A stretch of DNA of 64,000 nt from Methanothrix thermoacetophila PT. Lineage in GTDB: Archaea > Halobacteriota > Methanosarcinia > Methanotrichales > Methanotrichaceae. A program made the translations under genes and the position numbers. The stretch is taken from assembly GCF_000014945.1 (NCBI RefSeq), contig NC_008553.1:1-64000 (forward strand), written 5' to 3'. The notes under the pieces were generated by a model that did not search any database, was not told the origin of the DNA, and saw nothing but the letters and a program-made list of their open reading frames with translations. Within the stretch, counting starts at the first letter, position 1. Each line of letters opens with the position of its first letter. Positions 32,799 to 41,251 of the stretch are shown in pieces.

Positions 32799-33530
32799 TC
32801 ACTTCGCTGTGCTGGTGGGCGACAGATCCGCTAGCCTCTCCGGATGCGTGTAGATGTTCATCCTCTCCTCCCGAACAAATCCCATCAGCGTGATCCCCAC
32901 AGCATCTGCGATCTCGAGAGCGAGACTGGTCGGCGCGCCCCTTGATGCTAGAATTGAGATCCCTGCGCGCGAGCACTTCAGAGTGAGACCTGAGGAGATG
33001 CGGCTCGTCATCACGACGAAGACTCTCGATAGATCGATGCGCTCGAGCAGGCAGTGGCCTATGGCCTTGTCCATCGCATTGTGCCTTCCTATATCCTCGG
33101 CCATCCATGCCGTACCATCCTCGCAGAAGACGCCCGCGCGGTGGAAACCCCCTGTGATCCTGTGGGCATCTGAGTCGAGAAGCATGCGCATCGCGCGGAA
33201 TACGGTATCAGTTCGCACCGCAAGCCCCTCCGTCTTTTCAGAGTGCACCGTATGTTTTTCTGTACGTTTCTGATCGCATGCCGGGCGAAGGGTCACGTCT
33301 GCGAGATGCCCCTCAATGTGAATCGCAGCTATATCCTCCAGCGCTCCCATGTATCCTTCTGAGAGGAGATGGCCGACGACAAACTCTCTGATGTGGCAGG
33401 GGCTCAGTGTTACTCTGCGAAGCAGATCTCCATTGATGCGCAGCTCGAGCTGTCTCTCCTCTGCGACTGAATCCCATACCACTGAGCGATTCTCGCCATC
33501 AACTCTTATGCACATGCGTTTCTCTATCAT
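32799..33530 (-). CDS. fdhD: FdhD-family protein lacking the CxxC sulfurtransferase motif
   Basis: FdhD hands sulfur to the molybdenum/tungsten cofactor of formate dehydrogenases. The 243-residue product keeps the family landmarks ITGGFHRAG, EDIGRHNAMDKAIG, TSRISSGLTLKCSRAGI and NIYTHPERL. The CxxC that carries sulfur in the E. coli protein (GCGVCG there) is missing: the corresponding stretch RPACDQKRTEKHTVHSEKT has a single cysteine. The ATG at 33530 follows GGAGGAAG. No formate dehydrogenase gene is adjacent. It may be a cofactor-binding protein without transferase activity. Confidence 0.85.
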   Translation of the reverse strand: MIEKRMCIRVDGENRSVVWDSVAEERQLELRINGDLLRRVTLSPCHIREFVVGHLLSEGYMGALEDIAAIHIEGHLADVTLRPACDQKRTEKHTVHSEKTEGLAVRTDTVFRAMRMLLDSDAHRITGGFHRAGVFCEDGTAWMAEDIGRHNAMDKAIGHCLLERIDLSRVFVVMTSRISSGLTLKCSRAGISILASRGAPTSLALEIADAVGITLMGFVREERMNIYTHPERLADLSPTSTAK

Positions 33531-33756
33531 CTTCCTCCATCTGCGCCGAAGTCTCTGATATAGAATAACCCCAGTGTCGACATTGCATGCCTGGGGGTGT
33601 GCAGAAATTGCTGTGAATCGACCTCCTGCTGGGCGACACGTACAGATCAGTTTTGAATTTGCAGCAAATATGATGCACTGCCCTCTCTGAATCCACTGGA
33701 GCCCCTGGCTGAGGCACATCTTCTTAAGGCATGCTGCGTACTGGTTGAGGGAGGTG

Positions 33757-33834
33757 ATGATGGCGCAGCCTTGGAGGCTGCGCCCGTTCCATGGAGCATG
33801 CCATAGAGACGAGAGGGCTTGTAAAGAGATTTGA
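33757..33834 (+). CDS. Possible 25-codon leader peptide (uORF)
   Basis: A strong ribosome site GGGAGGTG is followed by ATGATGGCGCAG, opening a 25-codon frame that runs out of frame past the start of the ABC ATPase and stops at 33832-33834. The ATPase ATG at 33791 has no ribosome site of its own. Within the uORF lies a perfect 9-bp hairpin (33762-33784). It may be a regulatory leader peptide, or the ribosome site may simply serve the ATPase. Confidence 0.35.
   Translation: MMAQPWRLRPFHGACHRDERACKEI
33762..33784 (+). promoter_or_regulatory. Perfect hairpin upstream of the ABC exporter
   Basis: GGCGCAGCC (33762-33770), loop TTGGA, GGCTGCGCC (33776-33784), ending six bases before the ATPase ATG. 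The GC-rich 9-bp stem would hinder a ribosome at that start unless opened, which is the arrangement of translational attenuation in some drug-export genes. Regulatory role inferred. Confidence 0.5.
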
Positions 33835-34768
33835 TGGCCTGGTAGCTGTCGATGACGTGAATCTCTCTGTGAAACGAGGGGAGATCTTCGGCCTGCTGGG
33901 ACCAAACGGCGCGGGAAAGAGCACAATAATCAAGATGCTGACCACGATGCTCAGGCCCACCGGAGGAGAGGCGTATGTCTGGGGTCACCACATCGTGCGC
34001 GAGAGGGATGCTGTGAGAAGCTGCATTGGCGTGGTATTCCAGGATCCGAGCGTCGATGGGAAGCTCACGGCGAGGGAGAACCTGGATTTCCACGGCAGGA
34101 TGTATGGAATGCCGGGAGATGAGAGGAAACGGAGGATCGCGGAGGTTCTGGAGCTTGTGGAGCTCTCAGACAAGGCGGATGTGCTTCTGGAGGAGTTCTC
34201 GGGCGGCATGCGCAGGAGGCTCGAGATAGCCAGGGGGCTGATGCACAGGCCGCACGTTCTCTTCCTGGATGAGCCGACGCTCGGCCTGGATACACAGACC
34301 CGGCGATACATCTGGGATTACATCAGGGACCTGAACAAAGAGGATGTCACTGTAGTGATAACAACACACTACATGGAGGAGGCAGACAACCTCTGCAATC
34401 GAGTCGCAATAATCGATCACGGCAGGATAGTGGCCCTCGATACCCCGATGTCTCTTAAGAGCATGATCGGCACCGATACCCTGACCCTCGAAGTCAGTGA
34501 TGGTCTTGAAAGGCTCCGAGATCTCCTGCTGGAATTCAGCTGGGTGCAATCATTCGATGCAAGCAACGGATACGTGAGGCTCAGCGTGGACTCGGCGCAG
34601 TCTAGGATCCCGGAGGTCGTGCTGGCCGCATGCCGTGCTGGCGTGCAGATAAAATCCGTGAGCGTCCATGAGCCGACACTGGAGGATGTATTCCTCAAAT
34701 ACACGGGCAGGAGCATGCGGGATGAGACAGGGAAGGGCGATCTGGTCAGGGCCTTGATGAGGAGGTAG
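33791..34768 (+). CDS. ABC exporter ATP-binding protein (DrrA-like)
   Basis: ATPase of an ABC-2 type exporter, 325 residues. Walker A is GPNGAGKST, the Q-loop is VVFQDP, the signature is EFSGGMRRRLEIA, Walker B is VLFLDEPTLGLD, and the switch histidine is in VITTHYMEEAD. The C-terminal domain (EPTLEDVFLKYTGRSMRDE) is typical of the DrrA/NodI group, which exports drugs or lipid-like compounds. One base separates it from the permease gene. Confidence 0.93.
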   Translation: MEHAIETRGLVKRFDGLVAVDDVNLSVKRGEIFGLLGPNGAGKSTIIKMLTTMLRPTGGEAYVWGHHIVRERDAVRSCIGVVFQDPSVDGKLTARENLDFHGRMYGMPGDERKRRIAEVLELVELSDKADVLLEEFSGGMRRRLEIARGLMHRPHVLFLDEPTLGLDTQTRRYIWDYIRDLNKEDVTVVITTHYMEEADNLCNRVAIIDHGRIVALDTPMSLKSMIGTDTLTLEVSDGLERLRDLLLEFSWVQSFDASNGYVRLSVDSAQSRIPEVVLAACRAGVQIKSVSVHEPTLEDVFLKYTGRSMRDETGKGDLVRALMRR

Positions 34769-34769
34769 C

Positions 34770-35537
34770 ATGAGAGCATTTGACCCGTACGCGATATACA
34801 GCCTCTGGCTGAGGGAGATGATACGGTTCTTCAGGCTTAAATCAAGGGTTGTGGGATCGATAGCCCCGCCGTTCTTCTTCCTGGCATTCCTTGGCACGGG
34901 CTTCAGCGGCATGGCATCCAGGGTTCCCGCAGGTGTGGACTACATCAACTATCTCGCTCCTGGGATAATAGGCATGACGCTGCTCTTCAGCTCGACGTTC
35001 GCGGGGATGTCGGTCCTTTGGGACAGGGAATTCGGCTTTCTTAGAGAGATTATGGTCGCGCCCGTAACAAGGCTCTCAATAGTGCTGGGGAGAACTGCGG
35101 GAGGCGTGACCCAGGCCGTGCTGCAGGGCATCATAATACTGATACCCGGGATAGCAATGGGTGTGAAAATAAAGGGGCTGACAGGACTGCTTCTATCGCT
35201 GGCGCTCATGGTCATCATATCCGCCACATTCATAGGAGTTGGCCTCGCATTTGCATCCAGGATGAAGGACATGTCCGGATTTGGCCTGATAATGAACTTC
35301 ATGATCTTCCCAGTCTTCCTGCTGTCGGGAGCGCTCTTCCCTGTGCAGAACCTGCCGGGGCCGGTCAGGATCCTCTCCTACATCGATCCCCTCACGTATG
35401 GTGTAGATGCGCTGAGAGGCTGTCTCGTTGGCGCAAACTCGTTTCCTGTAATCCTGGATGCACTGCTGCTCACAGGATGCTGCGCAGCGACCATGGCGAT
35501 AGGGGCGTACCTGTTCGAGACAAGCGATATCGATTAG
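34770..35537 (+). CDS. ABC-2 type exporter permease
   Basis: A 255-residue integral membrane protein with six predicted spans, including PPFFFLAFLGTGF, IIGMTLLFSSTFAGMSVL, LLSLALMVIISATFIGVGLAF, IMNFMIFPVFLLSGALFP and LLLTGCCAATMAIGAYLF. The IDPLTYGVDALRG motif near the end is characteristic of the ABC-2/DrrB family. It works with the ATPase just upstream; substrate unknown. Confidence 0.9.
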   Translation: MRAFDPYAIYSLWLREMIRFFRLKSRVVGSIAPPFFFLAFLGTGFSGMASRVPAGVDYINYLAPGIIGMTLLFSSTFAGMSVLWDREFGFLREIMVAPVTRLSIVLGRTAGGVTQAVLQGIIILIPGIAMGVKIKGLTGLLLSLALMVIISATFIGVGLAFASRMKDMSGFGLIMNFMIFPVFLLSGALFPVQNLPGPVRILSYIDPLTYGVDALRGCLVGANSFPVILDALLLTGCCAATMAIGAYLFETSDID

Positions 35538-35950
35538 CTTATTCTTTTCATGGAGCCGATCACGTTTATGCCGTAGTCTGCAATCGACGGGTATATCCCT
35601 GGCCCGAACTCTGCCTCATAAGGACTCTGAAAGTTCGGCTCTCTGTAAAGACGCCATACTCCGCTCAGGACAACCATCGACCTGGGTGTCGCATTGAATG
35701 CGATATCCGCTCCTACATCAGCGTCAGACTCGAATATGTGCTTGTGGACCCCTCTCTGATTCGCGTCTGCGAAGAGCACAGCCTCCGACGGACCGCTTGT
35801 GCTGGCTGAGCCAGCGCCCGCCACCACGCCCTGAAAGTCTGATACACCTGGCCCAAAGCCGCCAGGCATCATTATGTTCCGCTGCGCGCTGACGCACAAA
35901 AGGCCAATCAGGACTGCCACAAAGAAAATAAGCAATATTTTGTTTTTCAT
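35534..35950 (-). CDS. Secreted beta/gamma-crystallin-like protein
   Basis: 138 residues with a signal peptide (MKNKILLIFFVAVLIGLLCVSA). The mature part ends in two Greek-key-like motifs. Motif one is AVLFADANQRGVHKHIF... FNATPRSMVVL; motif two is GVWRLYREPNFQSPYEAEFG followed by PGIYPSIADYG and GSMKRI. The second matches the crystallin pattern of an aromatic-rich W-x-LY-x-x-PN-F/Y start, G-x-Y-P and S-(I/M/V) end. A two-motif calcium-binding crystallin is known from Methanosarcina (M-crystallin). It converges with the exporter permease by four bases. Function unknown; the fold call is by eye. Confidence 0.72.
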   Translation of the reverse strand: MKNKILLIFFVAVLIGLLCVSAQRNIMMPGGFGPGVSDFQGVVAGAGSASTSGPSEAVLFADANQRGVHKHIFESDADVGADIAFNATPRSMVVLSGVWRLYREPNFQSPYEAEFGPGIYPSIADYGINVIGSMKRIS

Positions 35951-36645
35951 ATTATTATCACCAACCTTTCAAAGAATATCTTTTTTATTCGGTCATACAT
36001 TTTCTGAAGAGATATCGTGATCGAGGATATATTAATATCGTTTGAGTGTTTTGCGGTGGTTTCATGGGATTACCAGATTTAATGACGAACCCGCTCAGAG
36101 TCGGCCACTCTGCATGTGGATCATCGAACCCAATGGAAGGATGACTCTTGCAGTCGATTGGTGATCCAGCTTTGGAACGGCTTCAACCACGTGTCGTGTA
36201 CTTGATTCATTGAAATCTGGAGCGCTTGAGCCATCTAGATTCATGGGATATCCCGCCCATGGCTCTCGATCGTAGCTAATTATTCAGTGATACGGGTCCA
36301 CGACCCAACCACGAATTGGGAGAAGAAATCGTCAGGAACGCCAGGTCCATGCATATTGTCAGCTCTCAGGACCTTCACCTGAAAGCAGAGTTCTTTCCGC
36401 TTCGATATTCGACTGGACTTTCCCATGTAGTCAGGAACATTTGATGAACTCCAGAGGGTTCTATGGCATCACAGACCATTTGCGCGATCTGCTGCACCCA
36501 AATCCATATCAACTGGATGCGAGTTATACCCCTCTTAAGATCTATACTCACTTATTATTGGCAGGACAAAAATACACGCGATATATGCAGATTCAGTTTC
36601 TACTTATAGAATATCAGTTTCTTGACTACTACAATTACCATTATC
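35951..36645. other. Long intergenic region
   Basis: About 700 bases between divergent genes, AT-rich at both ends. A minus-strand frame of some 55 codons (around 36095-36285) is open but has no recognisable family or ribosome site. I see no repeat or RNA gene that I can support. Confidence 0.5.
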
Positions 36646-36653
36646 TATATATA
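36646..36653 (+). promoter_or_regulatory. TATA box of the DUF1699 gene
   Basis: TATATATA centred 27 bases before the ATG at 36677, with no ribosome site in between. The transcript is predicted to start at the A of the start codon. Confidence 0.55.
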
Positions 36654-36676
36654 TTTTAACATCATTGTTTCTATCT

Positions 36677-37084
36677 ATGAGATTAAGGGTTGTGAGCTCA
36701 AAGAAAGAGATATCCGACCTGAACCGGAACGAACAGGTTGTACATCTCGCATTCAGGGCCTCCAACATGGACGTCATGAACCTGGTCAGGACGTGCCCGC
36801 GGCTCAAGGCGGTTCAGATTCCTCCATCTTACTATCAGACGATGTCGAAGGCAGCGCAGCAGTTCCTGGAGCTTCAGGGGATAGAGATCATCAAGGGAGA
36901 CGTCTGGGGTCATCGCAAGGACATAGACGAGTACTACTCCGTGAGCGAGAAGGTCATAGACCGAATAGCCTCGCTCATGGCTGAGGGCTACAGCATCGAT
37001 GAGACCGTGAAAAAGGTGCATCGCGAGACGAAGCTCTCAGAGGATCTCATACGCTACCTTCTGAAGGAGCAGGTGATGGCCTGA
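36677..37084 (+). CDS. DUF1699 family protein
   Basis: A 135-residue soluble protein beginning MRLRVVSSKKEISDLN. It has CPRLKAVQIPPSYYQTMSKA and an N-terminal Rossmann-like alternation, then a C-terminal helical part (IDRIASLMAEGYSIDETVKKV) that looks like a helix-turn-helix. This matches the DUF1699 proteins of Methanosarcinales; no function is established. An ATG at 36665 would add four residues but lies upstream of the predicted transcription start. Confidence 0.8.
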   Translation: MRLRVVSSKKEISDLNRNEQVVHLAFRASNMDVMNLVRTCPRLKAVQIPPSYYQTMSKAAQQFLELQGIEIIKGDVWGHRKDIDEYYSVSEKVIDRIASLMAEGYSIDETVKKVHRETKLSEDLIRYLLKEQVMA

Positions 37085-37126
37085 GCCACCACCATAGTTT
37101 TATTTCTTGAAGTGAAATCCCCGCTC

Positions 37127-37600
37127 ATGGAGCTGGAGCGCCTGATCAGGGACTTTCTGGTGCGATCCCGGCGCGACCTCAGAGCACAGCTCGAGGCCAA
37201 GTATGGCCTGGATCCTGATGAGATTGATGAGATACTTGATCGTATGATTCACAGGATATATGGACCTGCGCTCGGTCTGGCAGAGAGCCTCAAGCACGGC
37301 CGTGTCGCGCTCTTCATAGAGCGAGAGGGCTGCCCGGTATGCAGGGATGCTGCGCCAGAGCTGGAGCGTTTCCTGAAAGACCACCCGGATTTCAGCTGCA
37401 TCAGGCTTGAGTACTCCAAACCAGAGGGTCTCATCTACCATATTCTCCATCAGGAGGAGAGTGGCAGGCTTCCGCTTGTCGCTCTGATATCAGATGGCAC
37501 AGTAATGATGCTCGAGACAGGCGGCGCCAGAGCGTTCGCGGAGTACGAGGGCTCAGCGAAATGCGAAGGCCTCTGCGAGGTCAGAACGCCTGGCAAATGA
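37127..37600 (+). CDS. Thioredoxin-like protein with CPVC motif
   Basis: 157 residues. An N-terminal helical region (LERLIRDFLVRSRRDLRAQL) precedes a thioredoxin-fold domain with VALFIEREGCPVCRDAAPEL as active site, a conserved-type RLPLVALISDG (cis-proline loop) and a C-terminal helix. It probably reduces or isomerises disulfides, or binds metal; no partner is evident. ATG 37127 is preferred over GTG 37112 because a TATA-like AGTTTTATTT lies about 28 bases before it. Confidence 0.72.
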   Translation: MELERLIRDFLVRSRRDLRAQLEAKYGLDPDEIDEILDRMIHRIYGPALGLAESLKHGRVALFIEREGCPVCRDAAPELERFLKDHPDFSCIRLEYSKPEGLIYHILHQEESGRLPLVALISDGTVMMLETGGARAFAEYEGSAKCEGLCEVRTPGK

Positions 37601-37623
37601 GGTGGTCACAGAGTTTAGGTGGG

Positions 37624-38292
37624 ATGGCTTTGACGCTGATAGTTCTCAACTTCAAAACCTACAGGGAAGCGACAGGAGATTCGGCTGTCGCCCTATCAAA
37701 GATATGCGAGAGCATAGCCTCTGAGTATGGCGTCGATATCGCGGTTGCGCCACAGGCCGCTGATATAAGAGCGGTCGCATCCGCCGTGAGCATACCGGTT
37801 TATGCGCAGCACGTCGATGGCGTCGGCTTCGGCAGCTTCACAGGGCACATCACAGCTGCGTCTGTGAAGGCTGCAGGGGCATCCGGTTCTCTCATAAATC
37901 ACTCAGAGCGCCGGCTCAGGCTTGCTGACATCGAGGCGTCTCTCAGGGCGTGCAGGTCAGAGGGGCTCACGTCGATAATATGCACGAACAACGTCGCAAC
38001 AACAAGAGCGGCTGCAGCCTTGCGGCCTGATTATGTCGCTGTGGAGCCGCCAGAGCTCATAGGCTCTGGGATTCCTGTCTCCAAGGCAGATCCTGAGGTC
38101 GTCAGGGGCTCGGTCGAGGCTGTAAGAGCGATAGAGAAGGATGTCGGCGTGCTCTGCGGCGCAGGAATCACCCACGGAGACGATCTCAGAGCCGCTATCG
38201 AGCTCGGCGCTGTGGGCGTTCTTCTTGCCTCAGGGATCGTGAAGGCGAAGGACCAGCGTAAGGCGCTCGAGGATCTGGTGACAGGGGTTTGA
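37624..38292 (+). CDS. tpiA: Triosephosphate isomerase (archaeal type)
   Basis: Interconverts DHAP and glyceraldehyde 3-phosphate. The short archaeal form (222 residues) has the lysine in VLNFKTY, the histidine in INHSERRL, the catalytic glutamate in YVAVEPPELIGSG and the phosphate loop GAVGVLLASG. The ATG at 37624 follows GGTGGG. It sits four bases before the acylphosphatase gene. Confidence 0.96.
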   Translation: MALTLIVLNFKTYREATGDSAVALSKICESIASEYGVDIAVAPQAADIRAVASAVSIPVYAQHVDGVGFGSFTGHITAASVKAAGASGSLINHSERRLRLADIEASLRACRSEGLTSIICTNNVATTRAAAALRPDYVAVEPPELIGSGIPVSKADPEVVRGSVEAVRAIEKDVGVLCGAGITHGDDLRAAIELGAVGVLLASGIVKAKDQRKALEDLVTGV

Positions 38293-38296
38293 GATC

Positions 38297-38569
38297 ATGA
38301 CCATATGCGTCCGCGTCAGGGTCTCGGGAAGGGTTCAGGGAGTCGGATACAGGTATTACACCACAACCCACGCCAAAGCGCTCGGAGTCAAGGGATGGAT
38401 AAGGAACCTCCCTGGAGGGGGTGTTGAAGCGGTGCTTGAGGGAGAGAGGAAGAGCGTCGGCGAGCTCCTCGGCCTGATGAAATCAGGACCATCTGGCGCG
38501 ATGGTCTCTGGAATGGAGATCGCGGAGGTCGAGTGCAAGGGCCACGATGATTTCAAGATAATCTATTGA
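38297..38569 (+). CDS. acyP: Acylphosphatase
   Basis: 90-residue enzyme hydrolysing carboxyl-phosphate bonds. The active-site loop is SGRVQGVGYRYY, with the catalytic arginine, and the family's GWIRNLPGGGVEAVLEG carries the catalytic asparagine. Follows tpiA directly. Confidence 0.95.
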   Translation: MTICVRVRVSGRVQGVGYRYYTTTHAKALGVKGWIRNLPGGGVEAVLEGERKSVGELLGLMKSGPSGAMVSGMEIAEVECKGHDDFKIIY

Positions 38570-38587
38570 CGCAGGGGTGAAGTTCGA

Positions 38588-38767
38588 TTGATTACCATCA
38601 ACAGATACGTCTGCGGGTACTGCGGTGCATGTGTCGGCGTCTGCCCTGTCTGCGCCCTGGAGCTTGTTGAGACCTGGCTCGAGGTCTCCGATGGATGTAT
38701 AGAGTGCGGCAGGTGCGTCAAGCTATGCCCAACCGGGGCGCTCAGTCTCGAGGAGGCTCAGGGATGA
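38588..38767 (+). CDS. 2[4Fe-4S] ferredoxin-like protein, 59 aa
   Basis: A TTG start at 38588 opens a 59-codon frame with two perfect cluster motifs: CGYCGACVGVCP and CIECGRCVKLCP. The stop overlaps the reductase ATG (ATGA at 38764-38767), so it is translationally coupled to geranylgeranyl reductase. It likely donates electrons to that enzyme, as ferredoxins do in Methanosarcina. Confidence 0.88.
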   Translation: MITINRYVCGYCGACVGVCPVCALELVETWLEVSDGCIECGRCVKLCPTGALSLEEAQG

Positions 38768-39939
38768 GGTGTGATGTTGTTGTGGTTGGTGCCGGCCCGG
38801 GCGGATCGATGGCTGCGAAAACCGCTGCAGAAAAGGGATTGAAGGTTGTTCTCGTAGAGAAGCGGCAGGAGATCGGGGATCCAGTGAGGTGCGCTGAGGG
38901 GGTCAGCAAGGCGCGCCTGAGCAGCATGATCAAACCTGATCCGAAATGGATAGCATCAGAAGTGAAGGGCGCGCGCCTTTACGCCCCCGACGGCTCGAAT
39001 GTGGTCATGTCCGAGGACAAGTCCGGGGATGAGGTCGGCTATGTCCTGGAACGCAAGATATTCGACCGCGCGCTGGCGATGGATGCGGCCCGTGCGGGCG
39101 CGAGGGTGATGGTCAAGACCAGGGCCCTGGATCTGCTCAGGGCAAATGGATCTGTGAAGGGCATCAGGGCCATGCGTTACGGGGAGATCATTGATATAGA
39201 GGCTGATGTGGTCATAGGCGCTGACGGGGTCGAGTCGAAGGTGGGTAGGTGGGCCGGAATAGATACTGCGCTCAAACCCGGAGATATAGAGGTCTGCGCG
39301 CAGTTCCTGCTCTACGATAAGGGCATAGACGACGAGTACTGCGAGTTCTTCCTGGGAAACGAGCTGGCGCCTGGCGGATACGTCTGGTCGTTTCCGAAGG
39401 GCGAGCACCTGGCGAACGTGGGCCTTGGAGTGATCGGCTCGAGGTCAGAGCCCGGAGCGCCGGTGAAGCTCCTGAGGAGGTTTGTTGAGAGAAGAATGCC
39501 TGAGGCGAGGATCGTGGAGATGGTCGTCGGCGGCGTCCCGGTCTCGGGACCGATCGAGAGGACCATCGCGGATGGTGTAATGCTGGTCGGAGACGCTGCG
39601 CGCCAGTCGGACCCGATAACAGGTGGGGGCATACTCAACGCGATGCAGGCCGGGATGATTGCGGGAGAGGTCGTCGCTGATGCTGTGTCCAGCGGCGATA
39701 CCGGCGTTGAGGGGCTCATGGCCTATGAGAAGCGCTGGAGGGAGAGCATCGGGAAGCAGATAGCAAGACATCTTGATCTCAAGGAGTTCTTCATCAGGCT
39801 TAGCGATGATGACCTGAACAAGCTCATGCACTCGATCCAGTCTGAGGACGTCTCCAAGATGGATCTGAGGGGAATGCTCAGAGTCCTCATCCGCCTGAAC
39901 CCGAAGATGCTCTGGGAGCTGAGGCATCTTGTGATGTAG
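38764..39939 (+). CDS. Digeranylgeranylglycerophospholipid reductase
   Basis: FAD-dependent reductase that saturates the isoprenoid chains of archaeal lipids. From the ATG at 38764 the product has 391 residues, with the dinucleotide site VVVVGAGPGGSMAAKTAAEKG, PVRCAEGVSKARL near the N-terminus, GADGVESKVGRWAG and the second FAD motif VMLVGDAARQSDPITGGGI. The coupled ferredoxin upstream fits the known need for a reduced ferredoxin. Confidence 0.92.
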   Translation: MRCDVVVVGAGPGGSMAAKTAAEKGLKVVLVEKRQEIGDPVRCAEGVSKARLSSMIKPDPKWIASEVKGARLYAPDGSNVVMSEDKSGDEVGYVLERKIFDRALAMDAARAGARVMVKTRALDLLRANGSVKGIRAMRYGEIIDIEADVVIGADGVESKVGRWAGIDTALKPGDIEVCAQFLLYDKGIDDEYCEFFLGNELAPGGYVWSFPKGEHLANVGLGVIGSRSEPGAPVKLLRRFVERRMPEARIVEMVVGGVPVSGPIERTIADGVMLVGDAARQSDPITGGGILNAMQAGMIAGEVVADAVSSGDTGVEGLMAYEKRWRESIGKQIARHLDLKEFFIRLSDDDLNKLMHSIQSEDVSKMDLRGMLRVLIRLNPKMLWELRHLVM

Positions 39940-40176
39940 GCTGTCATTGAGATGTGGTCGCATGCGTCAGGGGGTTAACTCCAGCCATCCTGCCGGAGAT
40001 GCTCACCGAATGCGATCTCTCCGTTCGCTCTTATCCATTTGATGACTTGCCCGAAAGAGCGGTGGTCATGCTATGCGTTCGTGTCGAATGAATGAGTGCT
40101 ATCACCAACCACATCGCATGCCCTACAAGTTGCCACGCACATATGAGCGTCTCCGTTAATTGACGCGGGGATCTCC
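39940..40176. other. Intergenic, no feature seen
   Basis: Convergent gap of 237 bases between the reductase and the cyclophilin. No gene or repeat is apparent. Confidence 0.5.
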
Positions 40177-40641
40177 TCAGCCCAGCACCCTTGCGGATAC
40201 AATTACCACGTCCTCAATGGGCCTGTCCTCGGCATCGGTCCTCACGTCTCCTATTTTATCGACCACATCCATACCCTCGACGACCCTCCCGAAGACGGGA
40301 TGCATTCTGTCGAGGTAATTGTTGTTCACGAGGTTTATGAAGAACTGGCTGCCGCCAGTGTTCGGCCCTGCATTCGCCATGGCCACAGTCCCACGGTCGT
40401 TCCTGTTGTGCCTGGAGAACTCATCTGGGATGGTGTATCCAGGGCCGCCGTAGCCAGTGCCTGTCGGGTCTCCCGTCTGGATCATGAAACCGGCGATCAC
40501 CCTGTGGAATATCACACCATCGTAGAAGCCGCTTTCAACAAGCTTCAGAAAGTTTCCCGCAGTTATGGGCATATCATCGTAAAGCTCAATTACCACATCC
40601 CCCAGGGATGTCTTTAAAAGCACCCTCCGATTATCGGCCAT
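40177..40641 (-). CDS. Peptidyl-prolyl cis-trans isomerase (cyclophilin)
   Basis: Cyclophilin of 154 residues from the ATG at 40641. It has TSLGDVVIELYDD, FHRVIAGFMIQTGDPTGTG (catalytic arginine context), GTVAMANAGPNTGGSQFFI and the HPVFGRVVEGMDVVDKI region. No signal peptide, so cytoplasmic. The frame extends upstream to 40698 without family similarity. Confidence 0.95.
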   Translation of the reverse strand: MADNRRVLLKTSLGDVVIELYDDMPITAGNFLKLVESGFYDGVIFHRVIAGFMIQTGDPTGTGYGGPGYTIPDEFSRHNRNDRGTVAMANAGPNTGGSQFFINLVNNNYLDRMHPVFGRVVEGMDVVDKIGDVRTDAEDRPIEDVVIVSARVLG

Positions 40642-40699
40642 GGGTTTTGTTATGAGACGATGAAATATAAAAGTGATGCGTGGATTGCAGCAAAACAAA

Positions 40700-40771
40700 T
40701 GCGGCTGCCGGGATTCGAACCCGGGTTACGAGCTTGGGAAGCTCATGTCATAACCCCTGGACCACAGCCGC
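40700..40771 (-). tRNA. tRNA-Gly (CCC)
   Basis: On the minus strand the acceptor GCGGCTG pairs with CAGCCGC, discriminator A at 40700. The anticodon stem TGAGC/GCTCG encloses loop TTCCCAA, anticodon CCC. T arm CCGGGTTCGAATCCCGG. No intron; 58 bases upstream of the cyclophilin gene on the same strand. Confidence 0.95.
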
Positions 40772-41208
40772 ACGATTAAGTGAAATGCACACTGAGCTAT
40801 TAAATCTTGTGCCTCGCATTCATGTGAATGTCGTGGGCGATGCACAGATGTTCTCAAACATGCGCCATCACCGAGATCCTGGTCGGGCACTTTGAAGAGA
40901 TCCGGCCGAACCGAGCATCTGATTGATTCCTTCGTGAGAACAGCATAATCAAATGTCAGCTCGGGTTGAGCTCGTCCAGCTGCGGCAGGAACTGACGGTA
41001 TCCTCCGTGAGAAAAGCGGTATCGAATAATAATGTTCAGCAGACCTCATGAATTGGCAAGGAGGTTGCGGGCCTCAGGGTGGAGGACATCCCCGGCCCGC
41101 GCCATTAAAACTGGTCGCCTCCATAAGGAGGTTTTCGTAATATTATTTAAAGATTTCGTAACAAATTTGCAGGAGCCGAATAGAAATCTGTTGATATGCC
41201 CCGGAGAA
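40772..41208. other. Intergenic region before the beta-helix protein
   Basis: About 440 bases without a gene. A small hairpin CCTCC-ATAA-GGAGG followed by TTTT (41118-41135) could terminate transcription. Nothing else is supported. Confidence 0.45.
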
Positions 41209-41216
41209 AGTATATC
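41209..41216 (+). promoter_or_regulatory. TATA box of the beta-helix protein gene
   Basis: AGTATATC about 27 bases before a predicted start near 41239, leaving a short leader that contains GGAGGAG ahead of the GTG at 41252. Confidence 0.45.
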
Positions 41217-41251
41217 ATCCAGCAGGTTTACACTTATCTGGAGGAGTTCAT

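Noticed and set aside
32799-33926. Longer 375-residue version of the FdhD-like protein
   Set aside because: The extra N-terminal residues have no family similarity, and the ATG at 33530 has a good ribosome site.
36095-36285. Open minus-strand frame of about 55 codons in the 36-kb intergenic region, possibly a gene remnant
   Set aside because: No ribosome site, no recognised similarity and no terminal repeats that would mark an insertion sequence.
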